Shown here: positions 44,078-52,683 of the stretch, piece after piece
Position numbering within the stretch: position 1 is the stretch's first letter
Layout: each line of letters opens with the position of its first letter
From: Eubacteriales bacterium
GTDB lineage: Bacteria; Bacillota; Clostridia; Christensenellales; CAG-138
DNA length: 64,000 nucleotides
Direction of reading: 5' to 3'
Assembly (NCBI GenBank): GCA_021373115.1
Contig: JAJFTI010000016.1
Coordinates: 1 to 64,000, forward strand
The notes under the pieces: generated by a model
What the model saw: only the letters and a program-made list of their open reading frames with translations
The model's database searches: none
Told to the model about the DNA's origin: nothing
Position numbers and translations under genes: made by a program

Positions 44078-45029
44078 TCATAATACGATCCTTCAGGTGA
44101 GGAATCTGAAAAAGTACTTCAAGGTCGGCGCAGGATTGCTGCACGCGGTGGACGACGTCTCTTTCTCTATTGAAAGAGGAACGACGCTGGGCATCGTCGG
44201 TGAATCCGGTTGCGGTAAGTCTACACTCGGTCGTACCATCCTGAGGTTGGTCGAACCTACCTCCGGTGACATCATCTTTGAGGGGAAGAATATCACACAC
44301 GTTAATCGTCGTGCCATGAAGCAACTGCGTAAAGAAATGCAGTTAATCTTTCAGGATCCGTTTTCTTCCTTAAATCCCAGGATCTCTATTTCGTGTGCAA
44401 TCGATGAAGCATTGGTTCTGACTGGCCGATATAAGGATGCTGACGAGAGATTCGCAAAGATTCTGGATTTGATGGGATCCGTTGGCCTAGATGAAAGACT
44501 TGCAAACGCATATCCCCACGAACTGGATGGCGGATGCCGCCAAAGAGTGGGGATCGCCAGGGCATTGGCAATGGAACCAAAGTTCATCGTTTGCGACGAG
44601 CCGGTTTCTGCGCTGGATGTTTCGATCCAGGCGCAGATTCTGAATATTCTGCGGCAATTAAAAAAGGATCACAATCTGACGTATATCTTTATTACGCACG
44701 ATCTTTCCGTGGTCAACTATATTTCCGATGCGATCGCAGTTATGTATCTGGGGCGCGTGATCGAGATGGCAAAAACGGAAGAATTGTTTGCGAATCCGCT
44801 GCATCCTTATACAAATGCGCTGCTATCCGCGCTGCCGATCCCTAGCATCCATAACCGGAAGGAGCGTATCCTGATCCGAGGCGAGATCACATCACCCATC
44901 AACCCCAAACCGTGCTGCAGATTTGCGCAGCGATGCGATTATTGTACGCAGGAGTGCCTGGAGAAGGAGCCGCCGTTGGTGGATCTCGGAAACGGCCATA
45001 TGGTCGCTTGCAACAGGGTAGGTAAATAG
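44070..45029 (+). CDS. Dpp/Opp-type ABC ATPase (DppF-like)
   Basis: The 319 residues have Walker A GESGCGKST, Walker B FIVCDEPVSALD, switch ITHDL and the C-terminal Cys cluster CRFAQRCDYCTQEC. The position of the ABC signature is occupied by ELDGGCRQRV instead of LSGGQ-like, so that signature Ser is replaced by Asp. The DppD-like partner keeps its [14 protein letters not shown] precedes ATG 44070, inside the end of the DppD-like gene. Confidence 0.94.
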   Translation: MTDHNTILQVRNLKKYFKVGAGLLHAVDDVSFSIERGTTLGIVGESGCGKSTLGRTILRLVEPTSGDIIFEGKNITHVNRRAMKQLRKEMQLIFQDPFSSLNPRISISCAIDEALVLTGRYKDADERFAKILDLMGSVGLDERLANAYPHELDGGCRQRVGIARALAMEPKFIVCDEPVSALDVSIQAQILNILRQLKKDHNLTYIFITHDLSVVNYISDAIAVMYLGRVIEMAKTEELFANPLHPYTNALLSALPIPSIHNRKERILIRGEITSPINPKPCCRFAQRCDYCTQECLEKEPPLVDLGNGHMVACNRVGK

Positions 45030-45060
45030 CCAAGCAAAACAGTTAGGAACGACAGAAAGT

Positions 45061-46209
45061 ATGAAGGCGATAATTAACGGAAAGCTGGTATTTCCCGAAA
45101 GGGTCATATCGGGGAATTTACTCATCGACGGGGAAAGAATCGTTGCTTCCGGCAATGTGGATATTCCTGCGTGTGCTGAGATTATTGATGCGGCAGGGCT
45201 GTATGTCGGTCCTGGCTTTGTGGATGAGCACAGCCATGGCTATCAGCAGTATTGCGAAAGTCTGTCCGTGAAAGTGGATCCCGCCGCTGTGGCAGCGGCA
45301 CATCTCAAGCATGGAACAACGACCTATATTCCGAGCACAGATTATGCCGACTCTTCGGCAGATCATGTACATACTGTGCAAATGTGCATCAAAGCAATGG
45401 TTTCGGGAGAGAATACTTCTATCATGGGTATCCATCTGGAAGGGCCTTTCATCAACAGAGAGCTCGGTTCCAACTCGGAAAGTGCAATGAACTATTCCGA
45501 TGTCTTCTGTGAAAAGCTCTTTTCCATGGCGTCGCCGTATGTACGGCAGTGTACTTATGCGCCGGAACTGCCCACAGCACAAAAGGTGGAAGAAAAACTT
45601 CGGAAATATGGAATAACGCCTGCAATCGGCCATACGAACGCCGGACCGAAGGATATTGAAAGGGCTGTTGCATACGGCGCAAAGATCGCGACCCATTTGT
45701 TTGATGCCAGTTCAAATTATCAGGGCGTGGGAAAAGCCGCTGAACGGACGCAACATCCGCAGGAATGCACGGCGGACATTCTGCTGGCAATACCGGGGCT
45801 CTACTATGAATTGATCTGCGACTCAATGGGCCGGCATGTCACGAAGTACAATGTTTGCGAAGCCTACCGCGCAGCGGGTGAGGATCATATTATCCTGATT
45901 TCGGACACTTTTGCAGAAGAAACACCACAAAAAGAAGAGTTGGATGTCAACTACGACGCCGCCGGAACTCTCAGCGGCAGTAGGCTCTGTCTGGCCATGG
46001 CAGCGAGAAACTTCATTCGGTTCACAGGTGTGGACATCCGCGTTGTATTTAAATGTGCATCAACGAACGCGGCAAAAGCGATGCAGCTTTTTGACAGTGT
46101 TGGTTCCATTGAAGCCGGCAAATTAGCGAACATTGTTTTTGTCGATCCGAGCTTCTTCGTGAAAAAAGTCTTTTTTAAGGGAAAAGAAGTTATGGAAGTC
46201 AGAGCATAA
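45061..46209 (+). CDS. NagA-like amidohydrolase (N-acetylglucosamine-6-P deacetylase family)
   Basis: The 382-residue protein has the NagA plan: a small beta-sandwich from both ends around a metal barrel. GPGFVDEHSHG (HxH), metal-bridging Glu in GIHLEGPFINRE, His in AIGHTNA and ATHLFDAS, and catalytic Asp in LISDTF are present. NagA normally removes acetate from GlcNAc-6-P. The substrate segment after THLFDAS is unlike standard NagA (which has THLFNAM), so another N-acetylated sugar is likely. It follows the Dpp-type ATPase gene by 31 bases. Confidence 0.87.
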   Translation: MKAIINGKLVFPERVISGNLLIDGERIVASGNVDIPACAEIIDAAGLYVGPGFVDEHSHGYQQYCESLSVKVDPAAVAAAHLKHGTTTYIPSTDYADSSADHVHTVQMCIKAMVSGENTSIMGIHLEGPFINRELGSNSESAMNYSDVFCEKLFSMASPYVRQCTYAPELPTAQKVEEKLRKYGITPAIGHTNAGPKDIERAVAYGAKIATHLFDASSNYQGVGKAAERTQHPQECTADILLAIPGLYYELICDSMGRHVTKYNVCEAYRAAGEDHIILISDTFAEETPQKEELDVNYDAAGTLSGSRLCLAMAARNFIRFTGVDIRVVFKCASTNAAKAMQLFDSVGSIEAGKLANIVFVDPSFFVKKVFFKGKEVMEVRA

Positions 46210-46403
46210 CAAACGTTAGCACATGAAAGAACAACAAGCCGTTATGCACGATTGGGTCTTTGGAGCTCACGAACGAAAAAACTTTGCCCGTGATCCGACG
46301 AACGCAGGAATATCATCGTTGCATCGAAGCGACCGGACGGGGTAAATACCTTTTGAAGATTGGTACAGCAGAGACAAACGACTGTAGAAAGAAGAGGGTT
46401 ACT

Positions 46404-47447
46404 ATGAAAAAGGTTCGTTGGGGCGTTATCGGAGCGGGTGGCATCGCCGATCGCCGTACGATTCCTGGAATGATGCTGTGCAATAACGCGGAGCTGGTCG
46501 CAGTGATGGAGATCAACAAGGAGTTGGCTGAAAGGTGCCGCGCAAAGTGGGGATGTAAAAAAGCTTATGTCACGATAGAAGATCTGCTGGCAGATCCGGA
46601 GATCGATGCGGTTTACATTGCAACACCGGTCGTTTGCCATGCCTATCAGGCAATGGCTGCGGCTGACGCCGGCAAGCACATTCTGCTGGAGAAGCCAATT
46701 GCCATTTCATCCGAGGAGGGACAGAGAGTCATCGAACATTGCAGAAAGAAGAACGTTCTGATCACCGTTGGCTTCATGATGCGGTTCGGCACCTACGTTC
46801 AGGAGATGAAAAAAGCGATCGCTAGCGGAAAGATCGGCAGGCCAGTTTCCGGATATTCACAGTTCACCTGCTGGTTTCCTGATTCTGTAGGCGGATGGGG
46901 ACAGAACAGGAAAACTGCCGCCGGAGGCGCTATGATGGATATGGGCGTGCATTGCATTGATTTGATGCAGTACATCCTGAACACAAAGGTCAGGCAAGTG
47001 GCAGCTTTCCAGGATACGCTGTCTTTCCGGTACGATGTGGAGGATTCCTCCATGGTCATGCTCCGCATGGAAAACGGTACACAGTGCGTGGTACAATCAA
47101 ATTTCAATATTCCCGATGACGCAGCAAAGTGGCGTCTGGAGTTTTTCGGAGATAAGGGTAGGCTGTTGGGCGATACTGTCATTGGGCAAGTGGATGGCGG
47201 AAAACTGGATGAGATTTTTCTAGACAATCCCGGCGAGTACAATGTGCAGCAGGACAAGAAAGACATTGTCGGCGAGGTAAGGAATGTGAAATTCGGCAAT
47301 TTTTATACCCGTGAGATCACAAGTTTTTCCAATACCATACTCACCGGTGCGCCTGTAGAAGTGCCGGCGGAAGATGCAGTACAAGTACAGCGCGTGATGG
47401 AGGCGGCATATCGTTCAAACGAAGAACAGCGTTTCATCGATCTGTGA
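46404..47447 (+). CDS. Gfo/Idh/MocA family oxidoreductase
   Basis: The 347 residues have an N-terminal Rossmann fold (VIGAGGIADRRTIPGM), catalytic-site motif LLEKPIAIS, and a C-terminal alpha/beta domain (GGAMMDMGVHCIDLMQYIL, with the conserved Asp/His). Such NAD(P)-dependent enzymes oxidise sugar hydroxyls, or cleave N-acetylgalactosaminides in GH109. Here the locus favours an amino sugar as substrate. The start at ATG 46404 follows AGAGG; the longest frame adds 48 residues without a ribosome binding site. Confidence 0.92.
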   Translation: MKKVRWGVIGAGGIADRRTIPGMMLCNNAELVAVMEINKELAERCRAKWGCKKAYVTIEDLLADPEIDAVYIATPVVCHAYQAMAAADAGKHILLEKPIAISSEEGQRVIEHCRKKNVLITVGFMMRFGTYVQEMKKAIASGKIGRPVSGYSQFTCWFPDSVGGWGQNRKTAAGGAMMDMGVHCIDLMQYILNTKVRQVAAFQDTLSFRYDVEDSSMVMLRMENGTQCVVQSNFNIPDDAAKWRLEFFGDKGRLLGDTVIGQVDGGKLDEIFLDNPGEYNVQQDKKDIVGEVRNVKFGNFYTREITSFSNTILTGAPVEVPAEDAVQVQRVMEAAYRSNEEQRFIDL

Positions 47448-47647
47448 TCTGTAGGCGTACAACTGCAAAGGCATTGAAGGAATATAGATGGCCGCTCTAA
47501 TCATCTGCTTTTGGTGGGATCGCGGGAAAATGGTTTGCAGGAAACGACCCTGTTTTCCACCTTTTTCTGTAACATACTTCCAATAGAAGCTTAATGGGAG
47601 TTAGAATGCGTTTTGAACCAAAATATCGAAAACGGGAGATATAGGCC

Positions 47648-48556
47648 ATGAAAGAAACCAAAATATATTCTGTTGGAGAAATGGCGGAGACTTGTGGTAT
47701 TTCGCCGAGGCAGTTGCGTTATTACGATCAAATCGGCGTGATACGCCCCAGCTATCGAAATCCGGAAAACGGCTACCGATATTACAGCGAGGATCAGATA
47801 GAACCACTGTTATTCCTCAAAGAATTGAAGCAGATCGGTATTTCCAATGACAGTATCCAACGTTTGTTTATCAATAGAGACGTGGATCAGCTCGTACAGG
47901 AATTGCAGATCAATTTGACTATGGTGGAACAGGAGATACAAGCTGCATTCGCGCGATATCACAATATCGTGAACGCACTTGTTTTGAATACACGCGCGCT
48001 TGCGTATCTGCATGGGGAGGAAGCGATACTATCTTCCGAATATTCACAGTTTCGGATCAGTATTGTCAAGGTGCCTGCGGTCAAGATCCTGTATTTGCAA
48101 TTTGACGAGGATCTTGAGTATGGTGATCGGAATGCATATATCAACCACGTTGTGGAACTCACCCGCCTGGCCGAATCTACAAAGCTAAAACTGGCGGATA
48201 CAAAGATGTTTATTCGTCACGCCAACTTGCGTTTGCGAACCGGCGAAGAGTCATTCGAGAAGAAATCGACCTATGAGTTTGCCCAAGAGATCGTTAGCGA
48301 GAACATCCCTGAGAATCTGGTTAATGTGAAAACATTTGGCGGCTTTCAGGCACTATGCACCGTGAATGTAGGTGCACTGACCTCTACCCCACAAGCCTAT
48401 GAGATCCTGCCCAAATGGGCGCGGGATCACAACTTGGCAATTTCCGATACCTCAGTGGAAGAATACATGGTGGATGCACTTACATCTTCTGATGAAGATC
48501 GTTTTGTTACAAGGATCACCATTCCACTTCTGGATAATCCAGGGAAAAAAAGCTGA
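47648..48556 (+). CDS. MerR-family regulator with BmrR-like effector domain
   Basis: The 302 residues have a MerR HTH (YSVGEMAETCGISPRQLRYY and NGYRYYSEDQ), a dimerisation coiled coil at about 75-125, and a C-terminal GyrI/BmrR-type domain that binds small hydrophobic or sugar-like ligands. MerR proteins twist a long-spacer promoter to activate it; the Dpp promoter (18-20 base spacer) is a candidate target. GAGAT lies before ATG 47648. The 200 bases upstream show no gene. Confidence 0.9.
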   Translation: MKETKIYSVGEMAETCGISPRQLRYYDQIGVIRPSYRNPENGYRYYSEDQIEPLLFLKELKQIGISNDSIQRLFINRDVDQLVQELQINLTMVEQEIQAAFARYHNIVNALVLNTRALAYLHGEEAILSSEYSQFRISIVKVPAVKILYLQFDEDLEYGDRNAYINHVVELTRLAESTKLKLADTKMFIRHANLRLRTGEESFEKKSTYEFAQEIVSENIPENLVNVKTFGGFQALCTVNVGALTSTPQAYEILPKWARDHNLAISDTSVEEYMVDALTSSDEDRFVTRITIPLLDNPGKKS

Positions 48557-48823
48557 ACGAAGACGAGCAAGGCAGGATGGACCCCTCATCGGTTTCGATT
48601 TGTGGCTGAAAACTTTCAACATTAGCGCTTCTTTCGAAAGCAGATAAAAGGAGATGGATCGTAACGAAAAGAAATAGGGAACGATCCGATCATGTTGTGT
48701 GTGTAGGCCGGTGATATGAACTGCCGGACTTCCTTTCTGGCGGCTTTCCGTGTTTTAAGTGAAAGAGCCAAGGTTCGGTTGCTGGAACGATAGTAAAAAA
48801 ATGCTAGAGGAGAATTACATAAG
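48557..48823. other. Intergenic, nothing recognised
   Basis: No conserved gene, RNA or terminator is visible in these 267 bases between the MerR and NagB-like genes. Confidence 0.5.
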
Positions 48824-49774
48824 ATGAACATGACGACAACATTGGCGGGCTCTAATTTCTCGAAGGTTTTGCCTGAGGGGTGGGATATCAACCGCATTAT
48901 GGAATGCGTTTCAAATTCGCCAGAATCCGTTTTCACACCGCAATCGTTCTGGAACAAAGATTTTCGACCGGTTATCTGCTCCAACCTTGAAGAATTCGGC
49001 GTATACATGGGGCATGAAATTGCCATGCAGATCCGGCAGACCAAGGAGGAAGGCCGTGAGCTGATTTTGATCTTGCCGGTCGGCCCGATGGGTATGTACA
49101 AATGGGTCGTTTATTTTCTCAAGCAATGGAACGTGGATTGCAAACATGTATATGGGTTTAACATGGACGAGTGGAGTGATGCCGAAGGCAACACACTGCC
49201 AGCAAGCGACCCCGCCGCATTCCAAAATGCCATGATCAATGCGCTGTATGGTCCGCTTGGCGAATTAACGGTGCCGGAGAGCCAGCGTAACTTTGCGACT
49301 CGCAACAATCTACCGCTATATCATGAAAAGATCAAAGCACTGAAGGCGCGCGGTGCAAAACAGGTGCTGGTGTTCGGTATAGGCCGAATGTGCCACATTG
49401 CGTTCTGGGAGCCGCATCTTGCCAAGGATTATGCTACGCAAGAGGATTGGATGCATGTACCGCATCGGTTAGGCGTCAATCTGCATCCGTTCACAATAGA
49501 GCAAAACGCCATTACGAGTTTCCGCTCAAGCTGGCCGCTGATCCCCTGCTATGCCAATACCATTGGACCGGCGATCCTGTTTGCTTCGGATTATATCATC
49601 GGCGGTGCGGACGGCATACTGTCTCGCGGCATGCAGTGGCAAGGCATGAGCTTATGGATGACCTTGCGCTATGGTCCGGATATGCATATTACCTCGAGTT
49701 TCATACCGACGATGCCCGGCAAGCTCTTCTTTATGGAAGAACTTGCAGGACCGCTCTGCGCGGATACCAACTGA
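48824..49774 (+). CDS. NagB-like protein (glucosamine-6-P deaminase fold), catalytic Asp replaced
   Basis: The 316-residue protein has the NagB/SIS-like fold. LILPVGPMGMYKWVVYFLK corresponds to the phosphate-binding region and YGFNMDEWSDAEGN to the NagB FNMDEY motif. GIGRMCHIAFWEP aligns with the active-site motif GxGxDGHIAFNEP. The His and Glu remain, but the Asp that acts as base in NagB is Met, and Gly-Asn positions are changed. It is therefore unlikely to be an ordinary glucosamine-6-P deaminase; isomerisation of a different sugar or a ligand-binding role is possible. AGGAG precedes ATG 48824. Confidence 0.8.
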   Translation: MNMTTTLAGSNFSKVLPEGWDINRIMECVSNSPESVFTPQSFWNKDFRPVICSNLEEFGVYMGHEIAMQIRQTKEEGRELILILPVGPMGMYKWVVYFLKQWNVDCKHVYGFNMDEWSDAEGNTLPASDPAAFQNAMINALYGPLGELTVPESQRNFATRNNLPLYHEKIKALKARGAKQVLVFGIGRMCHIAFWEPHLAKDYATQEDWMHVPHRLGVNLHPFTIEQNAITSFRSSWPLIPCYANTIGPAILFASDYIIGGADGILSRGMQWQGMSLWMTLRYGPDMHITSSFIPTMPGKLFFMEELAGPLCADTN

Positions 49775-50162
49775 TCGTAAAAGTAAGTGCTAGCTCTCTT
49801 AATGGCAAGGTGCAGCGGGTTTCGTTTGGTACGTCAAGGCAACGAGTGTGCGAAATAGAGGAAGCTCCGTTGTTATCAATGCGACCGCGAACGTGTGTTG
49901 CCTAGTGGAATGTGCGCCAAAGAACGCAGATAACCAGTCGTCATATGAAAAGGTTCTTTCCGGTTCTTGGTTGAACCCTCGCCATGGCAGCAATCGCGCA
50001 TTCCCAGTTGCTGTGGACGAACTGGTTTGCCAAGGAGTCATTTACAACGCATAAAATCAAAGAATGATGCGTTTTGAGTGGCGCTTGCGTTCGAAACGTT
50101 TTAGCCGAATCGAAAGGTACTACAGCACGTTATATATTGCTTATGGGAAGGAAAACAATGCT
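49775..50162. other. Intergenic with a weak hairpin
   Basis: No convincing gene is present in these 388 bases. AACGCAT (50046-50052) pairs with ATGCGTT (50067-50073), followed by TT, a weak terminator-like hairpin. Short open frames here show no family resemblance. Confidence 0.45.
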
Positions 50163-51158
50163 ATGGTCAATCCGGCTTATTACGGACACGAAACGCAGAT
50201 CTTTGGGGTTGAGGAACACAGGCTTGTCGGCGGCAAGGGAGACAGTATGCGTTTACTTGAGGTGAAAAACGGTCTTGGGCTCGATTTTACTGTTTCAGCA
50301 GATCGTTGTGCCGATATCTCCCGTTTATCGTTCGGCGGCGTAAACTACGGGTTTTTCTCTGTAAACGGGTATGTTGCACCTTCGTATTATGATGACAGAG
50401 GCTACGGCTGGCTAAAAAGCTTTACGGCCGGATTTCTGACAACCGTCGGTTTTCTCAACGCGGGTAATCCCTGCATTGACGAGGGCGTTGCGCTGCCCCA
50501 GCACGGCGGGCTTTCCCATCTCCCCGCGGAACAGGTTTACTGGGAATCGGACCCACAGGCCGTTCGCATTCACGCAACGGTACGGCATGCCGGAATATTC
50601 GCCGAGAAGCTCATACTGGATCGTACGATCGAGTGTTCGTTGATAAAAAACGAGATCGTTATTACCGATCACGCCGAAAATATGGGGGATGCGAGAAGCC
50701 CGCTCATGCTGCTTTACCATCTGAACATGGGCTATCCGCTGCTTTCAGAAACTGCACAGCTGAAAATTTCTTCTGTTTCCGTCGAAGCATGCAACGCGCG
50801 CGCCGCGGAAGATATTGACACATGGAACATTATGCTGCCGCCACAGAAGGGCTTTGTGGAGCAGTGCTACTATCATCATGTAGTTGGCGGTACCGGACAT
50901 GCAGCAGTCTTCAATCCAGCAATCGGAAAGGGCCTTATCGTTCGGTTCGATCCATCGAGTCTCGACTGTTTTACAGAATGGAAAATGATGGGACATAAGG
51001 ATTATGTGTTGGGTTTGGAACCGGGAAACTGTTATCCTGACGGGCGTGATGTGATGCGGCGTAAGGGGAAGCTCAAGTTTCTTGAACCGGGCGAAAGCAG
51101 GAAATATTCCATCACTCTGCAGATCCTTGAAAATGCGGAACAGTGGGATATGATATGA
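50163..51158 (+). CDS. DUF4432 aldose-1-epimerase-like protein
   Basis: The 331-residue beta-sandwich protein belongs to the DUF4432 branch of the mutarotase fold. Motifs are FTVSADRCADISRLSF, FLTTVGFLNAGNPC, GLSHLPAEQVYWE, YHLNMGYPLL and LGLEPGNCYPDGR. The His and Glu positions used by mutarotases are present. It probably interconverts anomers of a sugar or aldose derivative in the cytoplasm. ATG 50163 follows GGAAGGA; longer frames lack a ribosome binding site. It follows the NagB-like gene on the same strand. Confidence 0.86.
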   Translation: MVNPAYYGHETQIFGVEEHRLVGGKGDSMRLLEVKNGLGLDFTVSADRCADISRLSFGGVNYGFFSVNGYVAPSYYDDRGYGWLKSFTAGFLTTVGFLNAGNPCIDEGVALPQHGGLSHLPAEQVYWESDPQAVRIHATVRHAGIFAEKLILDRTIECSLIKNEIVITDHAENMGDARSPLMLLYHLNMGYPLLSETAQLKISSVSVEACNARAAEDIDTWNIMLPPQKGFVEQCYYHHVVGGTGHAAVFNPAIGKGLIVRFDPSSLDCFTEWKMMGHKDYVLGLEPGNCYPDGRDVMRRKGKLKFLEPGESRKYSITLQILENAEQWDMI

Positions 51159-51277
51159 CTCATGCCGGCGGATGGGGAAAACCAGAAGTTTTATAAGTCT
51201 GAATTCGTCAAAGAAGCAATCGCTAACCGGCTAAACCGGCTAAACGGTACATCGTCGAGAATGGAAAGGAAAAATCA

Positions 51278-52210
51278 GTGAGGAGCAAAGGCGTCTTGTG
51301 CGCATTGGGTGCTGGGATTTGCTGGGGGGCAAGTCTTGGAGTGTTTGCACGCAGCCTGACGGCGCTTGGATTTTCCGCCATGCAGATCACGGCGGTGCGA
51401 ACGACGATCAGCGCCGTGTTCTTCTGCGTATTTGCCTTGCTAAAGGATCCTTCAGCATTTCGCGTACGCCCCCGAGATCTATGGATTTTTTTGTGTTCCG
51501 GCATTATCAGTATAACGGCCTTCTGTTGGTGCTATTTCACGGCAACAAAATACTGCTCGCTGGCGGTTGTGGGAATCTTGGTATATACGGCGCCTGTTTG
51601 GGTCATCCTGCTTTCCGCGCTTGTGTTTCGGGAGCGCGTTACGAAGCGAAAACTCGCCGCAATGGTTATGGCGGTGGTTGGTTGCGTGCTAGTGAGCGGA
51701 ATCAGCGGAGGCGTGGGGGGTGTTTCGACGATTGGTCTGGTTACGGGGCTTTTGGCAGGCTTAACATTCGGTACATACACCGTATTTACGAGATTCGCCG
51801 TTTCTAAATACCGGACACTGACAATCAGCCTGTATTCGTTCCTCGTCGCATCCATATCCTCACTGCTTATGGGTGGTCCGGCCGAAACGATAGAGAAAGT
51901 ATGCGCTCCGAAAGCGCTGCCTTATGCCGTTATAGGGGGCTTGATCTGCGCTGCGGTGCCTTACTATCTGTACACCAGAGCGATGGAGTATCTTGACAAT
52001 GGAATGGTCAGCCTCCTCGCAACAGTGGAGCCGGTGATCGCTGCACTGGTGTCCGTACTGTATTATCGCGAGGCGATCACTGGTTCGACAATAGCGGGTA
52101 TTGTGCTGATTCTAGCGGCGGTTGTTACGCTTGCGTTACAGGGATTTCGTAAAAAACAGGGGAAAATATACCGTGTCCGAGTGATAAGACACCGTAAAAG
52201 GCGCTATTAA
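51278..52210 (+). CDS. EamA/DMT-superfamily transporter
   Basis: The 310 residues give ten membrane helices in two EamA repeats: ALGAGICWGASLGVFARSL at the start, VYTAPVWVILLSALVFRE closing the first half, and ATVEPVIAALVSVLYYREA closing the second. These are RhaT/YdcZ-like carriers that usually export metabolites such as amino acids. The basic C-terminal tail (KKQGKIYRVRVIRHRKRRY) is unusual and may be read-out sequence. Start GTG 51278 follows GGAAAGGA. It is a different subfamily from the exporter at 17215. Confidence 0.9.
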   Translation: MRSKGVLCALGAGICWGASLGVFARSLTALGFSAMQITAVRTTISAVFFCVFALLKDPSAFRVRPRDLWIFLCSGIISITAFCWCYFTATKYCSLAVVGILVYTAPVWVILLSALVFRERVTKRKLAAMVMAVVGCVLVSGISGGVGGVSTIGLVTGLLAGLTFGTYTVFTRFAVSKYRTLTISLYSFLVASISSLLMGGPAETIEKVCAPKALPYAVIGGLICAAVPYYLYTRAMEYLDNGMVSLLATVEPVIAALVSVLYYREAITGSTIAGIVLILAAVVTLALQGFRKKQGKIYRVRVIRHRKRRY

Positions 52211-52683
52211 GAAGAAATATACCTCGCGTGTATTTGCAAGAGAAATGTTAAAAGTAAAAATCTACAAGGAATGACGCAGTTTTTCGTTCTATGCCGCGAA
52301 AGAAGGGGCGTACACCAACACGATGCTGCAGTACAACCGGCTGCCGCTTCTGTATTTCGTAGTGTTTTTCGATGAATCCTTGTAGATGATACGGTTCCAG
52401 CTATGGTTTTCAGCATGATTGGCGCGGAGAGTTCGGGGGGCGTATCACTCGTGGAGGGGGTGCTGTTCTCATTGTTCGCGGCGCGAGCATCGTATTTTTG
52501 CATGATCTATATCGGGGCGCTGAATACAAGATTCGGGAACTTTTCGAGCGGACAGGTCGGGTAGGTGACAGGCCGAAGAATGGACGCAGAAATGTTGTTT
52601 ATGGTAATTGGTATTCGGATTCAGGTGCAGGATTCGAAGCGGGTCTTTAAAAATGGATTTCAATTGAATGGAGCGTTCGACGA
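52211..52683 (+). pseudogene. Decayed membrane-protein fragments
   Basis: Between the exporter and alanine racemase genes, open pieces in different frames read YAAKEGAYTNTMLQYNRLPL then LYFVVFFDESL (about 52276-52383) and VPAMVFSMIGAESSGG then VLFSLFAARASYFCMIYIGA (about 52390-52563). They look like hydrophobic segments of one membrane protein broken by stops and frameshifts. I do not recognise the family. The remaining bases upstream of alr show no other feature. Confidence 0.4.

Noticed and set aside
49390..50054. Frames overlapping and following the NagB-like gene
   Set aside because: No ribosome binding site, no homology visible, and the first is largely inside the NagB-like gene in another frame.
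51220..51245. Short repeat CTAAACCGG/CTAAACGG upstream of the exporter
   Set aside because: Only two or three imperfect units, too short for a CRISPR or meaningful repeat.
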